64,000 nt of DNA from Syngnathus acus. Lineage: Eukaryota; Chordata; Actinopteri; Syngnathiformes; Syngnathidae. A model generated the notes under the pieces. It was not told the DNA's origin, did no database searches, and saw only the letters and a list, made by a program, of their open reading frames with translations. The first letter of the stretch is position 1, and each line of letters begins with the position of its first letter. This document shows, piece after piece, positions 24,372-37,448 of the stretch. Both the position numbers and the translations under genes were made by a program. The stretch is taken from NCBI RefSeq assembly GCF_901709675.1, contig NC_051092.1:2236491-2300490 (forward strand), read 5' to 3'.

Positions 24372-27168
24372 TCACATGGCCCAGGAGATGTTAGCGGCGT
24401 GCTCCTTCGCCTTCATGCGCAGCACGGCAATGCTGGACGAGCGCCTCTCAAACTCGGGCTTGGTTTCGAAGGCGTGGTGGCCGTTGGCGGCCGGCGAGAG
24501 AAGTGGGTCGCCGCAGAAGTTGTTGAGGGAGACATGGCCGAACTGGTTCTGCTGGTTGGAGAAGTAGCCGTGTTCCCCGGCGGCGGAAGAGGCCGAGCGC
24601 GGGGAGTAGGAGGCCACGCAGGGGGGTGAACCGCGGGGCAGCATGCAGGGGGACACCACGGGACCTGCCGGAGGGGCACCGGACCACAAGTTGTTTGGAA
24701 TCTGCTAGGACAAGAAGCGGCGGAGGACAAAATTCGATTCGTCATTTCGTTGGATTCAAGAGTTGGGCAATCAATCAAAATTTACAATCAAAGAAAAATA
24801 ATTAATGTTTGTATTTGTGTTGCTTCTGTGTTTGACAATCAACTAACCGCACCATTATTGACAATAAAAGTTGTAAATTCAAAACATCTCTCTTTTACTG
24901 CTTGAACATTTGCTTCAAATGATCCAAATGTCATTTATTCCATTTGCTGTGACATTTGTAATTGGCAGGTCACAATATGCGGTGGATGTTATGATTTTTC
25001 GAGTGTATTAAAAATGTCAGCGTTGGACATGCGTACCTGCCCGTAGCCGTCGGTGCGAGGCAGCACAGACAAGTCGTAGGCGGAGGCAAAGTGGTTTTTA
25101 GCTTGTTGGATTTGTCCATAACGTTCCCGCTTCCTCCATTTGGCTCTTCTGTTCTGGAACCACACCTGACACACACACACACACAACAATAATATTAAAC
25201 TCATAATAAACAAAAAAAAAACATATACATGCGGTACAATTTCTTCTGAATGTTATTTGGATGAGCTTGCCTCAATGTAGGACAATCGTGCCAATCACAA
25301 TAATAACATTTTAAAACCATCTTGAGACACTCAGACATATGTCTAAATAGAGTTAAGACTACTTTGGGACGTTTGGAGGAGCTTCATTTTGTTTTGAATT
25401 ACAGGTCAAAGATATACAAAACAATACAATTTAATTTATATAGCGTATGAACGATAATATTAAGCATTATGGGTAAAAACAAAAAAACAATGAAGTCCTC
25501 GTGTTTACAATTGCAAAGCAACCATCTTTCGTAATATTATAAAAAAAACAAAAGAAATCGGCCGTATAATGGAGACCCAGCGACACATGCAGCTCAAAAT
25601 TAAGATTCCTTCTCAGCGTTTGTTTTTTTACATAACACGGCAACAATAATAATAATCATACTAAAAATTGACTAATCATTATAACAATAAAGAAAGTAAC
25701 ACTTTAATTGCCAAGAAATTAAGAATGTCGCTGAATTTTGTTTTGAAAAGTTTGGTGAAACTTGGCAACATTTGTTTTGAGTTATATGTCAAACATGCAA
25801 ATAATATTAATATTCCTGATAAATGCTCCTTGACTGCTATATATAATTTACATACATTTCTTTTAGCATGTCCAGAGAAGCTTGACTGCATTTGTTAAAA
25901 ATTACTGAGAAAACAAGAATAATCTTTTTTTAAGTAACTTTTTTAAAGACATTTAAAAGTATTTTGTTATAATTGCTATTTCTTTCGACATGTTCGCTTA
26001 TTTTGAATTACATGTCCTGCAGGCAAATAATGATAATAGTCATTTTAAAAACACCATGAATTCAACCATTTAATTAAAAGGACACGGAAAAAAATGTTGG
26101 TAAAAATGACCGTTTCTTTTGGAAAGTGTGTTCTGAGTTACACATCAAACGTAAACACAGGATAATCTCTTTTTTTTTTTAATAGAGCAATTGAAAAGAC
26201 ATTGAACATTTTGGGGGAAAAAAAATATTAACTATTTAATAAATAAAAATAAATAGCTAAAAATATGATTTTTGTGTTTGGCGAGGCTTGACAAAATAAA
26301 ATTAACTAATTAAAAAAGACTGAAAAGTATGTCGCTAAAATTGTCATTCATTTTGGCAAGTTTGGAAAACCTTAACTGTATGTATTGTTTTGAGTCTAAT
26401 TTGTTTTAAATTGACTTTATTCTAAGAAACACACTGCTAGGTCTGCGAACTAAATGTCTGCGGCATATCTCAAACAAACAACACAAACTTTTTGTATTTC
26501 TAGAGATTCTCGTCAAGCTAAAGTTGTGCTTTTCTTTGAGAATCCTACAATATAGTGCAAAATGAAGAGCATGCGTGCACGCGTGCGTGCGTGAGCGCGC
26601 CTACCTGCACCCTGGCCTCGGTCAGCTCGGTCCTGGTGGCCAGCTGCTCGCGCACGTACACGTCCGGGTAGTGCGTCTTCTGGAAGACCTTCTCCAACTC
26701 GTCGAGCTGCGCGCTGCTGAAGGTGGTCCGGTGGCGTCGCTTCTTGCTGCTCGTCACCTTGTCGTCGCCCTTGTCCGCCATCGACTCGTCCGCATCGTCG
26801 CCGCGGCAACATGACGCCGCCGAGCCGGGCAGCTCCTCCGCTTTGGCTGCGCCGTAGCCGCCTGGGAGTCACCGGAGAATTAAAAAAAAAAAAAAAAACA
26901 TACCAATGAACAAAAATTAAATTATTTTTATAGATTTACTCATGGCACGACAATAAATTATTTTACCGTGCTGGTCCGAGCGAGGGGAGACGCGGTGTTC
27001 GCCAAAGGCCTGCGCGCATTTCGGGGGAGACTTGGCGAAGTAGACGCCGCCTTCCAGACTCTCCATAGCCGGCTCCATGAAGTAGTCCGCGGCCTTCATG
27101 GCCTGGTTCTTCAAGCCAAACTTGTCCTCCATGAAGTCCATCATCATCATTGTGAGTGCAGCGGTCAT
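24372..27168 (-). CDS. alx1: ALX homeobox 1 (CART1), 4 exons
   Basis: Nuclear paired-type homeodomain transcription factor of cranial neural crest and mesenchyme; human loss causes frontonasal dysplasia (family knowledge). Exons are 27168-26967, 26861-26605, 25165-25037 and 24701-24372, with consensus borders and phases 1,0,0. The product is 305 aa from the first ATG (human 326). The homeodomain is at about 108-167: [19 protein letters not shown], then [20 protein letters not shown], then [18 protein letters not shown] with Gln50. It is split by the intron after ARVQ. The C-terminal OAR motif (about 280-305) is [19 protein letters not shown], ending ISWAM. The start is ambiguous: homology suggests the [11 protein letters not shown] start at 27141, the last of four tandem Met codons, while the first in-frame ATG is 27168. 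The fish protein is shortened between its N-terminus and the homeodomain. Confidence 0.96.
25166..26604 (-). other. alx1 intron 2
   Basis: This 1.4-kb AT-rich intron interrupts the homeodomain before [10 protein letters not shown] run lies beside the exon 3 acceptor (25168-25185). No other feature was seen. Introns 1 (26862-26966) and 3 (24702-25036) are short. Confidence 0.85.
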
Positions 27169-29935
27169 CACAGCGGCGGCACGACTTTATAGACCCCCCG
27201 AAAGTCTTCCAAGACGCCCCCCCCCCCTCGCACACAGACATCAACAACAACCACACTCCCTCTCTACTCTCCCCCAGAACTCCTCCTACCGACGGCCCAG
27301 TCCACACCGAACCGAACCACAAACAATCTGCTGCTGAAATGAAAAGGAAACAAAGTGTAACTAAAGCTATGATTTCTTCTAAAGTTTCGACAGTCCCATT
27401 CTAAGAGTTAGTTTTGTGCATGTGCTTCAAACTACAACTGAATTGCTTTTTCTATTTTTTTTATTTTATTTAGCTTTTAGAATATCTACACGTTTTGAAG
27501 GTGTAGAAAGCTTACTTTGCTGTTTTCTCTGAGAATACAATAATCGTATGTCCTTGTTTTGGTTGTGTGTATAAAGATCTTTTTTTTTTAGATATATAAT
27601 TTTATATATTCATCACGAATTGGGAAAATTGCATCATTAAATTCAACATAATTTGGAGAGAAGTGTATTGACAAAGAATTACCAACAGAGGGTTAAAATA
27701 CAGAAAACAAAATAAGTCCAAAAAATGCATAATTTTGCAAAGATATTTTAAAAGACAACTTGGAATTTCTTAAGAGTTAATAAGTTCTTAAGAGTAAAGT
27801 AAAGTTTAGAACTGTTGTCCCTTGTATTAACTACCCAACTTAAAGAATTAAGAAAAAATAACTCAGCAAAGTGTTTTTGAGCAAACAACTTGCTTTGTTA
27901 TGCTAAATAAAATTGTTGCAATTATTTAAAATCCTTTTTTTTTTTAAATGCAGTATTTGGGAAAAATCTTATCAATGAATATTAATTCTGGTACCAAATT
28001 GCAGTGTTGTGATGATAACTGTTTTTCTGGGGTCAGTGAGCATGCCACAGAAGGAGAAGTCCAAATAAACATCAGTATTAGGTGGCAGAGGGGGTGAGGG
28101 CCTTATTGGACTTCTAAAGTGAGCAAGTGTGGCAGCTGCACCATGCTGAGGAGGAAAATGTGAAAAGTTCACTGAGCTTTCTGTGGATTTTGGTACTCCC
28201 GGACACCACGCCAGCCGGGGTCATTCCAGAAGACAGCCAAGCTAGTTTACAATAAAGATTATATGGTCGGCAAAATGTCGCGAGTCACCCCATTAACACA
28301 CTCGCATGTTTAAAAACGTATTCACGATAGCTGAAGAAAACAAAATTTGTTTGAAAACATTTGCATACTATACGTAGACTTGTTTACAACATTGAGCTAA
28401 AGGTCAAAAATACCTGATGCCAGCTCTTGGCTAACATTCTTTTTTAAATTCAATTTGTAGAAAAACATCCTGCGGCTCTTGTTAGAGGAACCAATTAGCT
28501 GGGACATTTTACCCACGGTTTCTGCGAGCGCCGCGTTATCCCCCTCGACGTGGGTTTGGGTTTCTTGGGCTTCGTCGCGGTGGCACATTCCTCGTCGAGT
28601 TCATTTTGCTCAGCGAGAGCGGAAAGAAATGCTAACCTTCCATTTTGGAATCTCGTTTGCTGGCGGTTTTATTTGACTTGACATGTACTGTCTAATTAAA
28701 TAATGAGGTGAAATATCAGCAATAGCTCACAAAAAGTGGCTTTTTGTGAAGAGTTTTCGGTTTTACGGCAAGTCATCAAATCTCCACTGTGCTTCTCCCC
28801 CGGTGAGTGAGCAAAGTCGGCCATTTTGGCTTGAAGCTGTTTTTTGGTCCCTTTTCGAAAGATTCCAAATTTGAGCTAACTTCAAATGTCGTTGTCAGAC
28901 AATGTTTGACTTATTGATTCTTCTCCAACAAATTTTTCCTTAAGAAGTGCAATAAGAAGGCTAACCTAGCATAAGTGCTTCAACTTAACAAAACACATCA
29001 GGATTCAAAAGTGGACTTTGTCCAAGCTTAATAAAGACGAACCGGCAGGTGAGCAAAAGTTCCTGCTTCCGATTTCCTGTCACGATACGAACTGCGTTGT
29101 GTGAAAAGTGCTTATTTAGCCTGCAATATTTTAAGTAAGTGCTTGTCTATGTTTGGGCTTAAGGGTAGTGTGTTGAGCTTAGCTCCTTGGCTCGTGTAGC
29201 TTAGCTCCGAAAATGTGTCAGTGTTTTACTTTGTGTCTCTTCTTCCCTCCACCCCAGCCACTGCTTCGACACACGGGCTCATCCCGAAATGAAATGCGCT
29301 CCTCCTTCCTCCATGCAGCTGTAATGTCTTGTTCTAGCGGACAAAAAAAAAAAAGAAGAGAGCCCGACTGAAAGGCACACAATGTGAGTATTGTCATATC
29401 TGTCTACGTGTGTTGCTGCACCGATTGTGTTCATATCCATTGCTTGGCTGACTCATCATATATAGCACCACTAAATAGGCCATTATAAACCTTTTTTTTT
29501 TGAGGGGCAAATAGCTGTAAATCCCAGTAATGTTCTTTCGATGCTGGCAGCCATGATGGATTCCACGTGTAGACCATGGGGGGAAGCAGGCGGCAAAGAC
29601 GGGGGGGCATGGGGGCCCAGGACCCTATAACAGGTACCGATGCATGCTTGACTATGTGCACAGCTGGCACACCGCGTATAGTATATCACTCCATTTAGAA
29701 AGTGAGTCGGGGCGACCTGCAAATGACATCCCGAGGAACGTGTAGCGAGTGATCTGATATCTCGGTCGACGGGGGTCTTGCTCTGACACTGAACAAGCCA
29801 CTCTTAAAGTTTGCATGCTATTGGCTGAATGCGGGGCTGAGGAACGACGACGGAAGCAAAACAAAAGGTGACGTCATATTACAAAAAATTGTACCTTAAT
29901 GCCATCGCTCAGTCCTAGATCCAACTGCATTAAAG

Positions 29936-30405
29936 TCAATAGTCAAATGGCATAACGAATATCGAAATTATTGACCACACGTGTTCATAATTCAGTGCAA
30001 ACAGAGGCAAGTCTGTCTTGACCGTCCCGTTCTGTCCTCGAGAGCTTGACGGTGGCGGCGGTGGCGGGACAAGGCACTCTTCTTCCTCTGGGTCGGCGCA
30101 TCTCGTGGAAATCATTTCGAAATCATCATCAGAATCCAATTAGGTCGAGTTAAAGGGTTGATGAAGGGGGGACAGGGCAGGACAGGGCTCTCCTTCACTC
30201 CGCCTTCCTGAGACGCTTTCATGTGCTCATCTGCCCTCACTGGCATCTTTGTCAGCCCCGTCGGACCCTCACACAAGACCCAGTCATCCTCCACCTTTTC
30301 TGTCTTTCTTTTTTTTGGAGGAGAAACACACCATGTCCCCAGACTGACCTCAAGGCCCCTCTTACATGGGCTAATCAACAATTCCAAACTTTTAGGGCCA
30401 TGCAT
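29936..30405 (-). other. Unrecognised coding-like patch
   Basis: Two overlapping minus-strand frames have protein-like rather than random composition. The first (30405-30112) contains SPPKKRKTEKVEDDWVLCEG, a basic cluster next to an acidic-Trp motif. The second (30139-29936) contains DSDDDFEMIS, an acidic run and PPPPPPSSSRGQNG. They could be exons of an unannotated gene or a frameshifted retrocopy. I do not recognise the family, no clean splice pair joins them, and chance is possible. Confidence 0.25.
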
Positions 30406-33062
30406 CTCAGACTAGGAACTCTCAGCGAGTTGTGAGTATCGATGGGTGTGCCTTGGTTCCAGGAACTATTAAATATCAAGAACTAAAAAGTTAAAAACAG
30501 AATGCAGCTTTACTTTTGGTATTAAGGGAGGGCAAATTGTGTGGGACATAATTCTGCCTAGCAACCAATGACAGTGAAATCAACGTAGGTATGAAATGAC
30601 TCACTTGACTCAACTGCAAGTCCTGGAGTGTTTTTGTCAGCTCCACAGGCTTGGTCAGATAAACCGTTACTGGTCCAAAGTCCACTGGGCTGATGTTCCG
30701 TACGTGCCGCTACTGGCTACACACATAATCAACATTACTGGCATGAGTGTTGAAGGCATTTTAAGTGTGTGTGTGTGGGGGGGGGGGCTTACTTACTGCA
30801 AGTTGTCGCCGTCGTCCAACGCCCACCGCGTCGGTGGAGATGTCCGGTAAGAAATGTTCGCTGAGGATGACAAGCAAGCTTTAAATTTGAAATAGTTTTA
30901 GAATGAAATCAGAAAAGATGATTGATATCAGGATATTCTGCGAGTAAAACAAATGTGATAATGATTCTTTAAATGATGAGGCGCAGCATAGGAGAAAAGA
31001 ATTGTACTCGTAAAATAACAATTGTGCAATTTGTTAGAGTGAACATGCAACTTAGCACCTGCTATTTTCGTTCTTCAAATTCTTGCTCACCTTTTTGAGT
31101 GTCTCAAAGCGTTCTGGTTTCGGAGCCATTCCCGAGTCTGGTCCCACCTCACTCGCCCTAAGTCCGCCTCAGACTGGTGAACTGGGCCGCCGAAAAAAAA
31201 AAAAAAAAAAAGACTCATAAGAATAAATAATAAAAAAAAATTAAAAAGGGCACCATTGTGCTCAATCTTGGAAAAAAACATGTGTCACTGTAAAAAGTTA
31301 CTACAGACAGATAAAAGTGAAAAGCTCTTGTGGTCAAAGCTGCTGGTGTGTTTACTTTTAGTTTAAAGAGCTTTGCGTGTTTGTTATCAAAGATTTCCAC
31401 TTGTTGAAAGACGCGCGACTCTCCCTTTCCCCGACCGACTGTTGTGGTTCTCCAGTCCGACAGCTTTCTGGAACAAGGGAGAACTGAGCTGATTTACGAG
31501 GCGTGTTGAAATCCCATAATAAGGCCGTAATTCAGAGTAAACATTTGCGTTGTGCTGACAGTAGGGCGGCCGTAGACGGGTGTGGGCTAATAATGGATTC
31601 TGACGGGCCGTCACGGGGACTAATGACGCCTTTATTGCTCACTTTCGCCGCAGCGCAGCGAGGGAAAGGGCTGCAGTTTTCGCGGGTTAATTGCCGAGGA
31701 CCACTAAAAGTGTCAAATGATGGATGTTCCCCCTCGGGGGGGGGGGGGTGCACGAGCAGGCCCGGAAATGGATGCTCGCGCTTGCCATTCCGGAAAGATG
31801 AGGCCGTCGGGAGTTACTTTTCTACAACTATGAATTTGTCTTTTCACAGTTAACGTTGTTGAGGTTGATGTCGTACCAATGTTATGCGCTAAAGCGGCAG
31901 CAAACCAGTGCTTAACTGGTTTTATGGTTGGTTATAGAAATCATTGTTAGGGGTTACGGTTGGAGATTAGAGTTAAGGTGTTTGGTTAAGTTTGTGGCTT
32001 ACGGGTTAGCATGTGTTGGAGCTAACGTTAGCTCATGATAGAATTTGAGTAAGCGGGGGGAAAAAAACATCCAATTAAGCAGTAGCATGGAGACAATTCA
32101 GCCCACACCAGCGTCCCCGCCAACCCCCCGGATCTCCAAACCTCCCGAGACACCACTCCAGTACTCCTGCAGGATATCAGGCGGGGGGCCCCCGTAGGAT
32201 TCACGCCTGTTAAGAGGGGCTCTTAAGCACATTAAGTGAGCTCTTCTCTGCGCCAAAGAGAAGACGGAATATCAGGAGGTCGGGAGGAGGAACAGAGGGT
32301 GGCCTGAATGACTCAAGGAATGACATGCCGCCTCCCCCGCCTCACATCTGCCCGGACCCCTCCTTAAGCCAGTTCGATAAACTATAAATGCATTGTCAAG
32401 GCTGATTATAATTGTGCTTTGTTTATGATAGCGTAAAGCCTATTTCCACAAAAAGTGCACACAGCTGTTTATTTACATAACGACGGATGTGGAGAGTCGA
32501 GGAGACGGTCTCCACATCAGATTTGAAGGAGACCAGGAAGAATTGTTGTATAGCTTCCTGGAACACAAACATGGACGCAGCAGAATTGCCGTCGCCACTG
32601 AAAGTAACAGAGAGACGATCGGGTGAGACAATTACATTGCCTTTGGTCCCCGTCAACACAATCATGGACACACGCAACACTGTGGAGGGACCACGTCACC
32701 CATTCTGGCACACTTGACAACAGGAATCATCCGAGGAATGTTTTTTTTTCCCTTCACAACAAAACATCTTGAGGCTCGCCCCCCTCCTCCTCCCCCCGCT
32801 CGCCCCTTCCATCCTCTTCCCTGTCTCTCCGTGTAAGCCGATACCCGTTTCAAGTGGGTTACTCATGTCCAGCACATCCACACAAAGCCCGGATAAAATA
32901 AACACGCCGCGTCAGATATCTTGGAAAGAATCTGTCATGGCTTTTCGGGGCTAATCACCTCCAGAAGGACCCGGACTCTAAACCCCCTGAAACGTTAACC
33001 CCTGTTGGGCAGAGCGTGTCGGGCCGAGCCAGGTTTGGCTGCCTCCTCGGGCCTCGGGCACT

Positions 33063-33084
33063 GGGGGGGGGGGGGGGGGGGGGG
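33063..33084. repeat. 22-bp poly-G tract
   Basis: Uninterrupted G run followed by CGGGGGG. It is potentially G-quadruplex forming on this strand. Confidence 0.9.
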
Positions 33085-33756
33085 CGGGGGGTAGAGATCC
33101 GGACGAGGAGGAGGGGGAGGAAGGTGGAGTGCTTTCCACAGGTCACGGCCAGGGGTGCGCCAGGGAAGGTCGGCACGGGTCCGTTAAGGATCACAGCATC
33201 GGGAGCCTCTCATTGACACGTCAGTGGCTTAGTGCAGTGAGTCCCAACCCCCGTGCCGGGAAATTATCTAATTTCGCTTAATTGGTTGGACATTTATTAT
33301 TTCATTACACCAAGTTGTTCATCTATCTATGCCAGCGCTATATAATGAAAAGCAGAACAATAAACTGCTCTACCACTAGATGGCAGAATTGAATATTAAC
33401 CTGTGGATCCACCTGTTGCCATTCGCACAACAGAATAATAGCTCTGCGGTCAGGCCGAGATTTCACATTGAGATGAAGAAATTGTGAGTAAATTGAGACC
33501 GGAGCATCATTATTACAGTTTAACATTTTTGTTTGTGTGCCTTGGCTCAGTATAGCAACTCAAAGCAAATAAATCCGCCACATGACAATTCTTATCTTAA
33601 AAAACTCATAAGTGTAAATGAGATTTGAACAAACGAAAGCAAAAAGGTTTCACCATTTAGTGAACCCTCCCATTCACACTCATTCTGCTCCCCCCCCCTC
33701 CCCTCCAGCTTCTTCTCCCCCTTCTGAAGTCTGGCTGCCGATGTCACAATGTCAAA

Positions 33757-36700
33757 TCATCTCTCCACCTCAGGGCAGGCCAAGGAGGCCAAAAGAGAAA
33801 TGTCTCTTCTTGAACTTCCTGAGAGCCTGTTACGCTTATTCTGCAGGATCTCTTGAGTAAAAGACTCAAGTCTTGAGCTACTTTAACACCAAAGACTAGC
33901 AAACATGTTGGCCCAACCCAGCTTGAGACACAAAGACCCATCTCTAACCCACAGCCAGGTCTCACCCCTTGTAGCACTTGTGCTACGCCGTGCCAGCCTG
34001 TTTGGAACTGTCAGCTGATAGGTTGTAAGTGGTTGGTTTCTCCAGGCCTCCAGATGCCCCGATGGACCTACAGAGGAAAGGCAGAAGGAGGTTAAATCAG
34101 GCCTAAAAAAAAAAAAAAAAAAGCAGAGGACCGCAACACCACTTCTGGGAAGTATGAGAGCACTGCTCTGGTTGCCACCACGAGTTATACTCGACAAAGA
34201 CCTGGCCGGCGTTGGGCGGGTTGACAAGATGACATGCCGATCAAAGGGTTGGACTACTGTTAGAGCGGCGCAGCAGGGCCACGTCACCCCGGACCGCACG
34301 AAACCCAGACGACGACGACGACACGAGACTTGTCGTTTTCCGCAAATGAAGCTCAATAAGAAGCGACAGAGTCTGGCTTCTGCTGTGCGTTACGGCTCGT
34401 TAGCGCACGCGAGCTGGAAAGGTGCTCTGCTGCCAAAGAGCAGACTAAGGAACAAACAGGGCCAGCAAAGCAAGAAATGGTTCAGATTTTTTTTAGAAAA
34501 TGCCGTCAGGGGCATTTAGTGTTAAAGGAGACATATTATGCAACTTTTTCCACAAGACAAGTCAAAATACACAGAGGATGGAGAATTACGGCATACTTTA
34601 TTTTCCTCTCCTTTTATATTGAAATCAGACAGTTCTGTCTTTTCTTGAGCTTACCATGTCCTGCTCATATATTGCACTTGTGAGAGAAATAAGGATATAC
34701 TTTTTTTTTTTTTTTTTTTTAAATGAAATGGAACAGTTTAAATGTAACACACCTGTGGGTTTTCGTTTGGACTTCATCTTCTGGGCTCTCCTCAGCATCA
34801 GCTCAGCTGTGTGCCTGTTGGTAAATCCCCTACAAGTATAAAATGACGACAAAGTCTTAAAAGAACGTTATATGATCTTAAATGTCATATGGAACTGCAA
34901 ATAATGGAAGATTTTAGTATTTAAAGTTCAAACAAGAGAGGACAGAGAATGGAACCATGTGGGATTCCACTACGTTAATCATCATCATCGTGAAACAACT
35001 TACCATTCCTCCAGAATTCTTTCTGAACGCTCAGACAAGTCACTTGCCACAGAGGTTGATGCAGACTTTTTCCTAAAAGTATATGAATTTCTCATTTCCA
35101 ATTCCAAAGATGATGGTCAGAGGCGATGGGCGTTGATGTCAACTGCTACGTTAGCTTCTGGCATTGCAGCTTGCTAGCTAGCAGTTGCCCATCTTACCTA
35201 TTGGAGTTGTGTGGTGAAACCATCTTGTCCTCACATTCTTTGACTTCCCAGGCTTGCGTATGCCTCCGTGTGGGCAGAGGTGGTAGAAGCCTCGGGGAAT
35301 GTTGCGTATAGAAGCCGGGGAGCTAGAATGCAAACAATTCTTACTACAGCCGGCCGCAAAAGCAGCTGGGCCGTTTCAGCCGAACCCAAACGGCTCACAT
35401 GATGTACAGCACAAGCGAGCCGGCTGGCCAAAGAAAAGATCCAACGGGAGGTAAATGAAGGCAGAGAAAACACAGCTATGTGAAAAATGACATCAGGCCT
35501 CAAGAAGAAAAAAAAAAAGCCGGCATGTTTTTCCAGAAGATCAATCAGCGACAGTTGCAAAAGAATCCCCTGAGGGGGCGATAAGAGACATGACAAAGGG
35601 ACAGCCAATCACGCCGTTGAGAATACTTAGACACAAGAAAAGAATTGTGAGAGTATCGGGCATCAATATTAAGGCCTTTATTGTTCCAAATGCGCAACCT
35701 TACCTCATTAAGCAACTGCTGTTTGGATGCTGAGAAACTTCTAGCAGGAGCATCTTCAGATAAAGTCCAGCCGTGGTCCAGAATTGCCTTTTTGATATAG
35801 TCAAAAAAAAAAAAAACATTTTTGGACAGAAAAAGTGCAAAGGGCTCCTATTTGTTTTTTATTTATTCCAAATGACAATGGCTTGTGTCCAAGAATGAAT
35901 CTGAATCAAATCATCACAAAACGATGAATTAAATTTCTCTTTACACTCAAAACGACATTCTCTGTGATAAAATTTTAATCTAGCATAATCAAAATGTTTA
36001 CCAGGGAGGAGGTAATAAATCCTGTTGACTTTTGACGGATTCAAATAACTATGCACATGCACCCTTGACCCTTAAAGGCCACCGTACTTGTGGTTAAGCT
36101 GTATTAATTTGTCAGATGGAAGAATAATTAAGGGATTGAAATAACTAATAGCCAGTGGGATTGGACAGTTTTGTTGAGGGCGTTTTAGTAAAAGTCGTAC
36201 TCATACACACCTCATCCAGGACAAACTCCTCCACGTCCACCACCTCAAAAGCATCGTCGTCACTTTGCAGGGCCGTGACGGCGGCAAGTGCGGCCGCCAG
36301 CCTCCTCCTCAAGGTGAGGCCTCTCCATCGCGCCTGGATGCGGAACACACACAAAACTGTTTTTTTTTTTTTTACTCCCCCAAAACGCTCCATGATTCAC
36401 AGCGCTAAAATACCGTGCGCTAGGCCATTCCAAAGACAAAACATGTTCACCTAAAATTTTTTTCCTCCCCCTGAACTCTGCGTGACTTCGGGTTGCTCCA
36501 AGACAAATGGAGCTCCAGTGTGCCTCTAAATTCAAGCGTCCCCATGGGAATTGGAGTGAGAACAGGGGGGACTCCGACTACTACACTTCTTTGGAATTTG
36601 ATAAATCACTACGTACCTTCCCAACAAATGAACGCACACATGCTTTGTGAAATGTGCTTATGAAAACCTTTTAATTCATAAATGTAATATTTCTCAAAGC

Positions 36701-37448
36701 AATGACAATTATTTTAGTCATCCTGAGAAACTACTTGGAAACTTTTAACTTAGAAACAAATCTTTTTCGATTATTTGCACACACATGTACAGACACCCAC
36801 ACACACGATCACGTGTACCTCAAAGGCCTCATTTGACATACGTATGTGTTGAAAAATAGATGTGCAAGAAGTGTTGAATTGCACACGTTTTGCAAGAAAA
36901 GCCCTGTGGAGGATTAGCGCAATGAGGCTACACGGCACATATGAGGCCCTTAACATCACAAACTAGTGAAAAACATGTTTACAGGGATTCCCAAACAGAG
37001 GTGGTCTACATTGAAAGTGAAATGGTGACAAATATTCATTTAATAATTCATTTTCAATCTTTAAATAATGCCTTGATTGGCTATAAATGGAGGAAGGTGA
37101 CAAAGAAGGGCTGCACCACCTCAATCAATTGGACAAGCGTGTGGCTAAAACATTTAGACCAATATGATTACCTGGATGATGGTTGCCGCACGGTGCTGGA
37201 CCATGATGCTCTTTGCCGCCGTGGACTTAAGACTCCCTCCATCTGCAACTTTTCCTTCTCCATCTTCTGACACAAAAGACCTTGTGGTGGCAACGGGCGA
37301 ACCCTGAGTTTCATCCAAGGCAGACGTTTGCCTGTCGTGGGTATGCTCGAGGGAGCGTCGCTGCTCCTCAGCCAGGTGCAAAGCTTCCGTTAAATGCCCG
37401 CAGGAAATTTTGATGGCGTCCAGCGGGTGCGAAGCTTGTTCAGCATGA
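33757..37448 (-). other. lrriq1 IQ motif and C-terminal exon block
   Basis: Exon 37448-37172 ends in HRAATIIQ and exon 36333-36211 begins ARWRGLTLRRR. Together they make one IQ motif (IQxxWRGxxxRRR) split by an intron right after Gln. Later exons carry DHGWTLSEDAPA, then LEEWGFTNRHTAELMLRRAQ and KMKSKRKPT, a strongly conserved LRRIQ1 C-terminal motif. For exon 35065-35004, the acceptor nearest to the pyrimidine tract gives the wrong phase; the AG eight bases further in keeps frame. Confidence 0.8.

Larger units (their letters stand above)
27169..33756. other. Intergenic between lrriq1 3' end and alx1 5' end
   Basis: About 6.6 kb containing the presumed ALX1 promoter and 5' UTR just above 27169, and the LRRIQ1 3' UTR just below 33757. 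TTTATT at 33293-33298 would be an AATAAA signal on the minus strand. There is a 22-bp G run at 33063-33084 and a coding-like patch at 29936-30405. No known gene is recognised here, and none lies between these genes in mammals. Confidence 0.55.

Noticed and set aside
24336-24778. Several open frames on both strands over ALX1 exon 4
   Set aside because: Only the minus frame ending ISWAM matches ALX1. The others are GC-rich shadows.
35231-35608. A minus-strand frame with a good acceptor near 35560 (GILLQLSLIDLLEKH) as an extra LRRIQ1 exon
   Set aside because: It runs into a long Phe/Phe tract from a T-rich run, has no suitable donor, and is not needed once the downstream exon acceptor at 35066 is used.
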